Shown piece by piece: positions 53,436 through 61,244 of a stretch of DNA of 64,000 nt; positions within the stretch are counted from its first letter, which is position 1, and each line of letters begins with the position of its first letter. The stretch is from assembly GCA_016795285.1 (NCBI GenBank), contig JAEUIC010000005.1, forward strand, positions 1 through 64,000, in the 5' to 3' direction. Both the position numbers and the translations under genes were made by a program. The notes below the pieces were generated by a model, which made no database searches, was not told where the DNA came from, and saw nothing but the letters and a program-made list of their open reading frames with translations. This DNA is from Planctomycetota bacterium. GTDB lineage: Bacteria; Planctomycetota; B15-G4; SIAN01.

Positions 53436-55478
53436 TTGCCCGACCTTCCCGCAGCCGGCTCTGACGATGCATCGATCGCCCACGGCGCGATCACCCATTG
53501 GCGCGGCTACACGCTGAGCCCCTTCCAGCGCGAGGCGGTCGCCGCCATCGGGGCCGACCAGGACGTGCTGATCTCGGCGCCGACCGGCTCCGGCAAGACG
53601 CTGGTCGCCGAGTACGCCATCGAGATGGCGATCGCGCAGGGCAAGCGCGCCATCTACACCGCCCCGATCAAGGCGCTCTCGAACCAGAAGTTCCGCGACT
53701 TCCGGGCGCTGCAGAAGTTCGACGTCGGGATCATGACCGGCGACGTCACGCTGCGACCGAAGGCGCCGCTCCTGATCATGACCACGGAGATCTTCCGCAA
53801 CTCGCTCTTCGAGCGGGGCGAGGAGCTCGCCGACCTCGGCACGATCGTGTTCGACGAGATCCACTACATGGACGACGTCGAGCGCGGCACGGTCTGGGAA
53901 GAGAGCTTGATCTACCTGCCGCCGACCGTCCGCCTCGTCGCGCTGTCGGCCACGGTGAGCAACCTCGGCCAGTTCTGCGACTGGCTCACGCAGGTGCGCG
54001 GCCGGCCGATCGTCCGGGTCGAGTCGAAGGAGCGGCCGGTCCCGCTGATCCACTACCTCCACCTGCCGGGCATCGGCCCGAAGCGCGCCGAGAAGGTGAA
54101 GGAGGTTCCGGCGCCGACGCGCGACGCGCGGCGCCGCGGTCGCGACGGCCGCGGCGGCGGACCGCCGCGCGGAGGCGGCCGCGTCTCGGCGAGCGACCTG
54201 CTCGACCGCCTCGAGCGCGAGGAGCAGCTCCCCGCGCTCTTCTTCTGCTTCAGCCGCAAGGAGGTCGAGCAGCGCGCCCGCGAGAACGCGCGCCGCCAGC
54301 TGCTCGACGCCGAGCAGCGCGCGCGCATCGAGGAGCTCTTCGCCGACCTCGTCCGCCGCTTCGAGATCCGCGAGGACAGCGCGCTCGACGAGCTGCGCCA
54401 CCTCGCGCGCGCCGGCGTCTCCTTCCACCACGCCGGCCTGCTGCCGCTCCACAAGGAGCTGGTCGAGCGGCTCTTCACCTCGGGACTGCTGCGCCTCCTC
54501 TTCACCACCGAGACCTTCGCGCTCGGCATCAACATGCCGGCGCGCAGCGTGGTCTTCTCGTCGCTGCGCAAGTTCGACGGCGTCGGCTTCGATCGGCTGC
54601 GCACGCGCGAGTACCAGCAGATGGCCGGACGCGCCGGCCGCCTCGGCCTCGACGACCAGGGACTCGTCTTCTCGATCGTCGATCCGCGCGACCGCATCGC
54701 CGACCTGCGCCGCACCATCTTCGGCAACGTCGAGCCGATCCGCAGCCGCTTCAACCTCTCCTACTCGACGATCCTGAACCTCCACCACCACCTCGGCGAA
54801 CGGCTCTGGGAGGCGTGGGAGCGCTCGTTCAACAACTTCCAGTGGGCCAACATGCCGCGCAAGAAGCGCGAGCAGAACGAGCAGAAGCAGCGCGACGCCA
54901 TCAACAAGCGGCTCACGCTGCTGCGCGAGCTCGGCTACGTCGACGAGGAGAAGGTGCTGGCGAAGGGCCACTTCGCGCGGCGCATCAACGGCTACGAGCT
55001 GCCCGCCGTCGAGCTGGTCGACTCGGGCCTGCTGCGCGCCCTCGACGATCGGCAGCTCGCCATCGTGCTGGCGGCGATCGTCTTCGAGGAGAGGAAGAGC
55101 GACCTCTTCACGCGGCTCGACCCGCGCGTGCTCGGCCCCTTCAAGGAGGACGCCTGGAAGATCGTCGAGCGCATCCCGGTGCGCGAGGCGGCGCTCGGCA
55201 TCCATCCGCGCACGCGCAGCCTCGACTTCAACATCGGCGCCGTGATGGCGGCGTGGTGGGACGGCGCGACCTTCGACGAGATCGGGCAGCTCACCAACGC
55301 GTCGCAAGGCGACCTGGTGCGCACGATGCGGCTCGTGATGCAGCTCTTGAAGCAGATGCGCAAGGTCTACGCGCAGGACAGCGCGCTGGTCGCGCAGCTC
55401 GAGCGCGTGCACGAGTCGATCAACCGCGAGGAGATCGACGCGAAGCGGCAGCTCGAGCTCGGCGACCCGGCGAAGTGA
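53436..55478 (+). CDS. DExH-box RNA helicase, Ski2/Mtr4-like
   Basis: This 680-residue superfamily 2 helicase has motif I APTGSGKT, motif II DEIHYM, motif III SAT and motif VI QQMAGRAGR. The DEIH box, the Ski2-type FDEIHYMDDVERGTVWEE and RSVVFSSLRKFDG point to the Ski2/Mtr4-like branch, usually RNA-remodelling. The linker holds a Gly/Arg-rich stretch (RRRGRDGRGGGPPRGGG), often an RNA-binding element. The start is TTG 53436. No in-frame ATG lies before motif I, and the nearby upstream codons offer no better choice. It stands alone, convergent with ribE. Confidence 0.9.
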   Translation: MPDLPAAGSDDASIAHGAITHWRGYTLSPFQREAVAAIGADQDVLISAPTGSGKTLVAEYAIEMAIAQGKRAIYTAPIKALSNQKFRDFRALQKFDVGIMTGDVTLRPKAPLLIMTTEIFRNSLFERGEELADLGTIVFDEIHYMDDVERGTVWEESLIYLPPTVRLVALSATVSNLGQFCDWLTQVRGRPIVRVESKERPVPLIHYLHLPGIGPKRAEKVKEVPAPTRDARRRGRDGRGGGPPRGGGRVSASDLLDRLEREEQLPALFFCFSRKEVEQRARENARRQLLDAEQRARIEELFADLVRRFEIREDSALDELRHLARAGVSFHHAGLLPLHKELVERLFTSGLLRLLFTTETFALGINMPARSVVFSSLRKFDGVGFDRLRTREYQQMAGRAGRLGLDDQGLVFSIVDPRDRIADLRRTIFGNVEPIRSRFNLSYSTILNLHHHLGERLWEAWERSFNNFQWANMPRKKREQNEQKQRDAINKRLTLLRELGYVDEEKVLAKGHFARRINGYELPAVELVDSGLLRALDDRQLAIVLAAIVFEERKSDLFTRLDPRVLGPFKEDAWKIVERIPVREAALGIHPRTRSLDFNIGAVMAAWWDGATFDEIGQLTNASQGDLVRTMRLVMQLLKQMRKVYAQDSALVAQLERVHESINREEIDAKRQLELGDPAK

Positions 55479-55484
55479 CGCGCG

Positions 55485-56108
55485 CTACGCGCCGGCGGCC
55501 GCGCCCGGCGCCGCGCCGCGGCTCTGCTGGTGGAGGCGCGCGAGCCACTTGATCAGCACGTCGCACTCGAGGTTGACCCGCTCGCCCGCCTTGCGGGTGG
55601 CGAGGTTCGTGACGGCGCGCGTGTGCGGGACGATCGTGCAGGCGAAGCGGTCGGCGGCCAGCTCGGCGAGGGTGAGCGAGATGCCGTCGACGGCGACGCA
55701 CCCCTTCGGCACCATCGCCGCCAGCAGCTCGGCGGGCGCCACCACTTCGAGCCACCAGTCGCCGTGCCGCTCGCCGAAGCTCGCGACCGTGCCGACCCCG
55801 TCGACATGCCCCTGCACGAGGTGGCCGTCGAGGCGGTCGTCGAGCCGCATCGCCCGCTCCCAGTTGACCAACGCACCGGGGGCGAGGTCGCCGAGATGGG
55901 TCCGGCGCAGCGTCTCCCCGGCCAGGTCGAACGCCGTCGCCGCCCCCTCGGAGGCGACCACCGTGAGGCAGGCGCCGTCGATGGCGACGCTCTGCCCGAG
56001 CGCGAGCGGGCGCGCCGCCTCCGGCAACGCGACCACCAGCCGCTCGCCGAGCCCGGCGCGGGAGCGGCTCACGACGCTCCCCGTCCCTTCGATGATTCCC
56101 CGGAACAT
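55485..56108 (-). CDS. ribE: Riboflavin synthase, alpha subunit
   Basis: This 207-residue enzyme dismutates two 6,7-dimethyl-8-ribityllumazines to riboflavin. It shows the expected internal duplication: MFRGIIEGTG, then GQSVAIDGACLTVV and HLVQGHVDGVG in the first barrel, with GCVAVDGISLTL and CDVLIKWLARL in the second. ATG 56108 with GAGAGAGG upstream gives the canonical MF start. No other rib gene is next to it. It is divergent from trmD and convergent with the helicase gene (six-base gap). Confidence 0.95.
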   Translation of the reverse strand: MFRGIIEGTGSVVSRSRAGLGERLVVALPEAARPLALGQSVAIDGACLTVVASEGAATAFDLAGETLRRTHLGDLAPGALVNWERAMRLDDRLDGHLVQGHVDGVGTVASFGERHGDWWLEVVAPAELLAAMVPKGCVAVDGISLTLAELAADRFACTIVPHTRAVTNLATRKAGERVNLECDVLIKWLARLHQQSRGAAPGAAAGA

Positions 56109-56176
56109 CGCCTCTCTCCCCGACCCATCCGGCGCCCTTCTCGTGCCCATCGCGGCCGACGCCCCCGTGCCGCGCC

Positions 56177-56204
56177 TTGACCGCCCGGCGCGCCATCCTA
56201 GACT
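56177..56204 (+). promoter_or_regulatory. Promoter of trmD-rplS (TTGACC-N16-TAGACT)
   Basis: TTGACC (56177-56182) and TAGACT (56199-56204) with a 16-base spacer match the rplM promoter exactly. The predicted leader to the trmD ATG at 56297 is about 85 bases, enough for a regulatory fold. Confidence 0.75.
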
Positions 56205-56296
56205 CCTCCCCCTTTCCAGCCGGAGGCGACAGGTGGGCCGTGTGGCCATCTGCGCGTTCGGAGCGCGGTCGGGCGTCTCGTCCGGATCGGTTCGCG

Positions 56297-57019
56297 ATGC
56301 TCGTCCAAGTGATCACCCTCTTCCCGCGCCTCATCGAAGGCTTCGTCGCGGCAGGCCTGCCGCGCATCGCCATCGAGAAGGGCGCACTCGCCGTGCAAGC
56401 GGTCGATCTGCGTGAGTTCACGCAGGACGTCCATCGCACGGTGGATGACCGCCCCTTCGGCGGCGGGCCCGGGATGGTGCTCCAGTGCGCTCCGATCTTC
56501 GCCGCCGTCGAGGCGCTGGAACGGCAGCACGGCCCCGCCCATCGCGTGCTGTTGACGCCGCGCGGGCGACGGCTCGATCAGCGCAAGCTGCGCGAGCTCG
56601 CGACGCACGAGCGGCTGCTCCTGTTGTGCGGGCACTACGAAGGGATCGACGAGCGGGTGCGTACCGGAATGACGTGGGAAGAGGTCTCCCTCGGGGACTT
56701 CGTGCTGTCGGGAGGAGAGCCAGCGGCGCTGGCGCTCCTCGACGGCGTGGCACGCCTGCTTCCCGGCGTCACCGGCGACCCCGAGTCGACGGTCCATGAA
56801 TCGTTCGAAGACGGCCTCCTCGAGGCGCCGCATTTCACGCGGCCCCGGGAGTTCCGCGGGATGGCGGTGCCGGAGGTGCTCCTCTCCGGCGACCACGCGG
56901 CGATCGCACGCTGGCGTCGCGAGCAATCCCAGGAGATCACGAAGGAGCGGCGCGCCGACCTCCTGCAGGCGCGCGAATCGCAGTCGGTTCCGACGGAAGG
57001 GAAGCCATGGATCGTGTGA
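56297..57019 (+). CDS. trmD: tRNA (guanine-37-N1)-methyltransferase
   Basis: This 240-residue SPOUT-fold enzyme methylates G37 of tRNAs reading CNN codons and prevents frameshifting. The family motifs MLVQVITLFPRLIEGF, FGGGPGMVLQ, LCGHYEGIDERV and DFVLSGGEPAALAL (trefoil knot) are all present. ATG 56297 gives the standard N-terminus. The open frame upstream runs over the promoter. Its 3' end overlaps rplS by 13 bases. In many bacteria the operon is rpsP-rimM-trmD-rplS, but here only trmD and rplS are present, behind their own promoter. Confidence 0.96.
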   Translation: MLVQVITLFPRLIEGFVAAGLPRIAIEKGALAVQAVDLREFTQDVHRTVDDRPFGGGPGMVLQCAPIFAAVEALERQHGPAHRVLLTPRGRRLDQRKLRELATHERLLLLCGHYEGIDERVRTGMTWEEVSLGDFVLSGGEPAALALLDGVARLLPGVTGDPESTVHESFEDGLLEAPHFTRPREFRGMAVPEVLLSGDHAAIARWRREQSQEITKERRADLLQARESQSVPTEGKPWIV

Positions 57020-57423
57020 GCCACGCAGTCGCCACCTATCAGAAGAAGGATGCACCGCAGTTCGACGTCGGCGACACCGTCGACGTGCACGTGCGCATCC
57101 AGGAAGGCGACAAGGAGCGCATCCAGCTCTTCACCGGCATCGTGCTGTGCAAGAAGAACAGCGGCATCGCCGCCACCTTCACCGTGCGCCGCATCGTGCA
57201 GGGCGAGGGCGTGGAGCGCATCTTCCCGATCCACTCCCCGTTCGTCGCCGACGTGAAGGTGAAGCGTCGCCACCACGTGCAGCGCTCGAAGCTCTACTAC
57301 CTCCGCACGCGGTCCGGCAAGTCGGCGCGCATGCGCGAGCGCATCGACCTCAAGGAAGAGGTCGTTCCCGGCGAGGCCACCTCGACGGCGGCGCCCGCGG
57401 CTCCGGCCGGCGCCAAGTCCTGA
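57007..57423 (+). CDS. rplS: Ribosomal protein bL19 (L19)
   Basis: This 138-residue protein sits at the subunit interface. Core motifs match the family: FDVGDTVDVHVRIQEGDKER, QLFTGIVLCKKNSG, FTVRRIVQGEGVERIFP and HVQRSKLYYLRTRSGKSARM. A short Ala/Pro tail extends the C-terminus. The ATG lies inside trmD with GGAAGGGAAG in front, so the two are translationally linked. A strong terminator begins 23 bases after the stop. Confidence 0.97.
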   Translation: MDRVSHAVATYQKKDAPQFDVGDTVDVHVRIQEGDKERIQLFTGIVLCKKNSGIAATFTVRRIVQGEGVERIFPIHSPFVADVKVKRRHHVQRSKLYYLRTRSGKSARMRERIDLKEEVVPGEATSTAAPAAPAGAKS

Positions 57424-57446
57424 TCCGCTGAGCCTCGATCCCACCG

Positions 57447-57480
57447 GGGCGGAGGGCTGCGAAGCCTTCCGCCCTGTTTC
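57447..57480 (+). terminator. Rho-independent terminator of trmD-rplS
   Basis: GGGCGGAGGGCT (57447-57458) pairs with AGCCTTCCGCCC (57463-57474), with one G-T wobble, around a GCGA tetraloop. TGTTTC follows. It ends the ribosomal operon 29 bases before the secDF ATG, so secDF either relies on read-through or has a promoter within or just after the terminator. Confidence 0.85.
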
Positions 57481-57503
57481 CGTCTTCCGGGAACGCTCCG
57501 TCC

Positions 57504-60302
57504 ATGGGTGAGAACCTCCGCCTGCGCACGTTCGTGGTGCTCGCGCTGACCGCGCTCAGCGCCTGGCTGATCGGCAAGCCGCTGCTGATCGACGGCCAAT
57601 CGCCGCTCGTGCTCGGCCTCGACATCCGCGGCGGCGTGAGCCTTCGCTACGAGTTCGACGAGAAGACGCTGCCGCCCGGCACGAACCTCGCCGAGACGGT
57701 GAAGACCGCCGAGCAGATCTACGGCAACCGCCTCGACGCCCTCGGCGTCCGCGAGCTGTCGATCCGCGCCATCGGCACGAGCCAGGTCGAGGTGTCGGTC
57801 CCGGGCATCACGCTCGACGAGGCCGACTCGATCCAGAAGACGCTCGAGAGCCTCGGCCGCCTCGAGCTGCGGCTCGGCGCCTACGCCGAGGTCGGCGTCA
57901 ACCCGACCGACGAGCGCGAGCGCCTCTCGAACGAGCTGAAGAAGAAGACCACCGCGGGCGAGGAGATCACCGTCCGCACCGACTTCAGCTCGCTCACCGA
58001 GAACCTGAAGCTCGAGGGCAGCGGCGTCACCTACCGCTGGATGCCGAAGAGCAAGAAGATGCTCGGCGACGAGGCGCTGAAGCGGGGCCGCTCGAAGGAC
58101 GACGTCCGCTGGGACACCACCGACTCGTGGGAGCTCGTCCGCTTCGATCCGCGCGAGGGGCAGTACTTCGCCGGCGAGCACTTCGCCGAGAACGGCGTCT
58201 TCCCCGAGCTCGACAGCCAGAGCGGCAAGACCGCGGTCGGCTTCCAGATCCGCGCCGGCCGCCCCGCCCAGCAGTTCGCCGACTGGACCGAGCGCAACAA
58301 GGGGCAGTCGATCGTGACGCTCCTCGACAACGAGGTGCAGTCGCTCGCCGTCATCAACGAGCGCATCGAGGGGCGCGGCATCATCCGCGGCGGCGCCGAC
58401 GGCTTCACGCCGGACGAGATCAACCGCCTCATCTCGGTGATCAAGTCGGGCTCGCTCAACACCAAGCCGATCCTGGCGCAAAAGTTCGTGCAGGGCCCGT
58501 CGCTCGGCGAGGCGTCGATCCAGCGCGGCCTGTGGGCGACGGCGCTCTCCTTCGCGCTGGTCGCCGTGTTCATGGTGGTCTACTACCGGATGAACGGCGT
58601 GATCGCCGTCGCCTCGCTGCTCGCCAACCTGCTCTTGCTGGTCGGCGCCATGGCGTGGCTCGACGCGACGCTGACGCTGCCGGGCATCGCCGGCCTCATC
58701 CTCACCATCGGCATGGCCGTCGACGCCAACATCCTCATCTCGGAGCGCATCCGCGAGGAGCTCGACAAGGGCAAGACGATCCCGCAGGCGGTGAAGAACG
58801 GCTTCGACCGCGCCTACACGACGATCTTCGACGCGAACCTCACCACCTTCATCACCGGCTTCTTCCTCTACCAGTTCGGCACCGGCACGATCCGCGGCTT
58901 CGCCGTCTCGCTGATGATCGGCCTCGCGACCTCGATGGTGACCGGCGTCTACTTCTCCCGCACCTTCTTCGAGTGGCTGCTCGCGAAGGGCGTGAAGTCG
59001 ATGACGATGATGCGAATGATGGCGAACCCGAACTTCGCCTTCCTCAAGCACTCGAAGAAGGCGTACGCCGTCTCCGCGGCGGTGATCCTCGGCGGCTGCA
59101 CGCTCTTCTTCTTCGAGGACCAGAAGAAGTTCGGCATGGACTTCACCGGCGGCTTCGAGGTGCAGGTCGCGCTGCGCGAGCCGATGACGCAGCAGGACGC
59201 GCTGGCGGTGGTCCGGCAGCGCTTCGACAATCCCGACGTCGTCTCGGTCGGTTCGGCCTCCGACGGCAAGGCGACGCGCTTCCAGATCAAGATCAAGCAG
59301 ACCGACCTCGACGCCGCGCAGAGCGGCGCGACGGCCAGCCCCGCCGCGACCGGCACCGGCAGCGCCGCCGAGACGTTCGCCGCGCAGGTCGGCGAGCTGT
59401 TCGGCGCGCGCCTCGTCGAGGACGGCATCCAGGAACTCGTCCTCGCGCCTCCCGACGAGCTCGGCCGCGTCGCGGTCACCTGCAAGCTGCGCTTCGAGGC
59501 GCCGGTGGCGCGCACCGCCGTCGAGGCGGCGTTGAAGCGCAACGTCTCGATCGACGCGCTCGAGGGGCCGGAGACCTCCGACACCTTCGCGCTGCGCGGC
59601 CGCTTCGCGCGCAACCCGGGCGACGTCGAGCTCGCGCGCGGCATGCTCGCCGCCCGCATCGTGGTCGCCGACGGACGCGAGGTGACGCTGGCCAATCCGA
59701 TGCCGGCCAAGTCCTACATCGGACCGCGCGCCGGCAAGGAGCTGCGCGACTCGGCGATCCGCGCGATGTTCATGTCGCTGATCATGATCATCGTCTACGC
59801 GCGCCTGCGCTTCCGGCAGTACAGCTACGGCATCGCCGCCGTCGCCGCGCTGATCCACGACGTCTTGGTCACGCTCGGCGGCATCGCGATCGCGCGCGCG
59901 GTCGGACTCGAGATCGAGGTCGACCTCACCGTCGTCGCGGCGTTCCTCACCATCATCGGCTACTCGATCAACGACACGATCGTCATCTTCGACCGCATCC
60001 GCGAGAACCTGCCGCGCTCGAGCCTGCCGCTCGACCAGCTGATCGATCGGTCGGTGAACCAGACCCTCTCGCGCTCGATCCTCACCTCACTGACCGTGTT
60101 CCTGTCGGTGCTGATCCTCTTCCTCTTCAACGTGGGCCAGCGCAACGCGCTCGAGGGCTTCTCGTTCGCGATGATCATCGGCGTGATCACCGGCTCCTAC
60201 TCGACGATCTACGTCGCGTCGCCGCTGGTCGCGCACCTCGAGCAGTGGGCGGCGAAGCGCAAGGGACGCGGCGGACCGCCGGCGGCCGCGAGCGCGAGCT
60301 GA
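57504..60302 (+). CDS. secDF: Fused protein translocase subunit SecDF
   Basis: This 932-residue fusion of SecD and SecF uses the proton gradient to pull proteins through SecYEG. The SecD half has LGLDIRGGVSLRYEF (D1 region), TPDEINRLISVIKSGSL and IGMAVDANILISERIREEL. The SecF half begins near residue 510 with KKFGMDFTGGFEVQVAL and has GYSINDTIVIFDRIREN. About twelve transmembrane helices are expected. The acidic DAN and ND residues needed for proton coupling are present. Extra periplasmic segments lengthen both halves. Such fusions occur in Firmicutes and other phyla. No yajC is adjacent. Confidence 0.95.
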   Translation: MGENLRLRTFVVLALTALSAWLIGKPLLIDGQSPLVLGLDIRGGVSLRYEFDEKTLPPGTNLAETVKTAEQIYGNRLDALGVRELSIRAIGTSQVEVSVPGITLDEADSIQKTLESLGRLELRLGAYAEVGVNPTDERERLSNELKKKTTAGEEITVRTDFSSLTENLKLEGSGVTYRWMPKSKKMLGDEALKRGRSKDDVRWDTTDSWELVRFDPREGQYFAGEHFAENGVFPELDSQSGKTAVGFQIRAGRPAQQFADWTERNKGQSIVTLLDNEVQSLAVINERIEGRGIIRGGADGFTPDEINRLISVIKSGSLNTKPILAQKFVQGPSLGEASIQRGLWATALSFALVAVFMVVYYRMNGVIAVASLLANLLLLVGAMAWLDATLTLPGIAGLILTIGMAVDANILISERIREELDKGKTIPQAVKNGFDRAYTTIFDANLTTFITGFFLYQFGTGTIRGFAVSLMIGLATSMVTGVYFSRTFFEWLLAKGVKSMTMMRMMANPNFAFLKHSKKAYAVSAAVILGGCTLFFFEDQKKFGMDFTGGFEVQVALREPMTQQDALAVVRQRFDNPDVVSVGSASDGKATRFQIKIKQTDLDAAQSGATASPAATGTGSAAETFAAQVGELFGARLVEDGIQELVLAPPDELGRVAVTCKLRFEAPVARTAVEAALKRNVSIDALEGPETSDTFALRGRFARNPGDVELARGMLAARIVVADGREVTLANPMPAKSYIGPRAGKELRDSAIRAMFMSLIMIIVYARLRFRQYSYGIAAVAALIHDVLVTLGGIAIARAVGLEIEVDLTVVAAFLTIIGYSINDTIVIFDRIRENLPRSSLPLDQLIDRSVNQTLSRSILTSLTVFLSVLILFLFNVGQRNALEGFSFAMIIGVITGSYSTIYVASPLVAHLEQWAAKRKGRGGPPAAASAS

Positions 60303-60419
60303 CGCGCACCGCGCGGAGAGCGCGAACGGCCGCCCCGCCGGTGACGCCGGCGGCGGCCGCGCTCCCCGGGCGCCGGCCGGCGGAAGCGCCCGCGCGCGCG
60401 CCGCGACGCTAGAAGGGCC

Positions 60420-60439
60420 GCCTGCGGATCGCCGCAGGC
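60420..60439 (+). promoter_or_regulatory. Hairpin in the leader of the LysM gene
   Basis: GCCTGCGG (60420-60427) and CCGCAGGC (60432-60439) form an 8-bp stem around ATCG. No T-tract follows. A TAGAAG at 60410-60415 may be a -10, which would place the hairpin at the 5' end of the LysM mRNA. Confidence 0.4.
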
Positions 60440-60479
60440 GCGCCCCGCCGCGGCGCCGCGGGATGGCAGGGAGGGATCG

Positions 60480-61169
60480 ATGCGCAAGCTCGTGTTGTTC
60501 GGCTTGCTGGGTGCGATCTTCGGCTCGGCGCTGCTGCTCGAGCACCTCTTCGCTCGCAAGGAGCCGGAGTCGGCGCTCGCGAAGAACAAGGCGCTGCTCA
60601 CCGTCGGTGGCGGCCCGCCCCGCTCGATCCCGGCCGAGGCGCCGGCGGTCGAGGACGAGTCGCCGATCGTGATCGAGAGCGGCGACGCGGCCGACGCGGG
60701 ATCGGCGGGTGAGCGGTCACGCGACGCTCGCCGCGACGCGCGCCGCGATTCGCAACGCGACGCATCGACTCCGTCGGGCGACCGCGTCCACGTGGTGGCC
60801 GCCAAGGAGACGCTCTGGACCATCGCCGCGGCGGAACTCGGCAGCGGCGCCCGCTGGCCCGAGCTCGCCGCATGGAACGGCCTCGAGGGCGACGCTCCTC
60901 TGCGAGTCGGCGCGAAGCTGCGCCTCTCGCCGCCGCCCGCCGCGACCGATCGCACCGCGGCGCAGAAGCCGCCGGCGACCGAGCCGGCGCGCCCCGCCGC
61001 GACCACCCCTTCGCGCACCCACAAGGTCGCGAAGGGCGAGTCGCTCTCGAAGATCGCCGCGCGCTACCTCGGTGATGCCAGCCGCTGGCGCGAGATCCAG
61101 CGGCTGAACCAGATCGCCGATCCCGCGAGCGTCGGCGAAGGGGTCGTCCTCAAGATCCCCGACCGCTGA
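60480..61169 (+). CDS. LysM-domain protein
   Basis: This 229-residue protein has an N-terminal hydrophobic segment (LVLFGLLGAIFGSALLL) that anchors it in the membrane or serves as a signal. A charged Arg/Asp-rich linker follows. Two LysM domains come next: one at about residues 100-148 (HVVAAKETLWTIAAAELGSG) and one from about residue 180 (HKVAKGESLSKIAARYLGD). LysM binds N-acetylglucosamine-containing glycans such as peptidoglycan. No catalytic domain is attached, so it is probably a wall-binding or scaffold protein. GGGAGGGAT precedes the ATG. Confidence 0.9.
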   Translation: MRKLVLFGLLGAIFGSALLLEHLFARKEPESALAKNKALLTVGGGPPRSIPAEAPAVEDESPIVIESGDAADAGSAGERSRDARRDARRDSQRDASTPSGDRVHVVAAKETLWTIAAAELGSGARWPELAAWNGLEGDAPLRVGAKLRLSPPPAATDRTAAQKPPATEPARPAATTPSRTHKVAKGESLSKIAARYLGDASRWREIQRLNQIADPASVGEGVVLKIPDR

Positions 61170-61170
61170 G

Positions 61171-61203
61171 AGGCTGCTCTGCGGCTGCTGAGCGGCTGCT
61201 GAG
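61171..61203. repeat. Tandem 11-bp repeat
   Basis: CGGCTGCTGAG occurs twice in tandem (61182-61192 and 61193-61203), preceded by a degenerate copy AGGCTGCTCTG (61171-61181) and followed by a partial one. It lies in the convergent gap between the LysM gene and the VWA gene and may be slippage-prone. Confidence 0.6.
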
Positions 61204-61244
61204 CGGCCGCGGCGCGCGCGCCCGAGCGAGCCGCGCGCCCGCCC

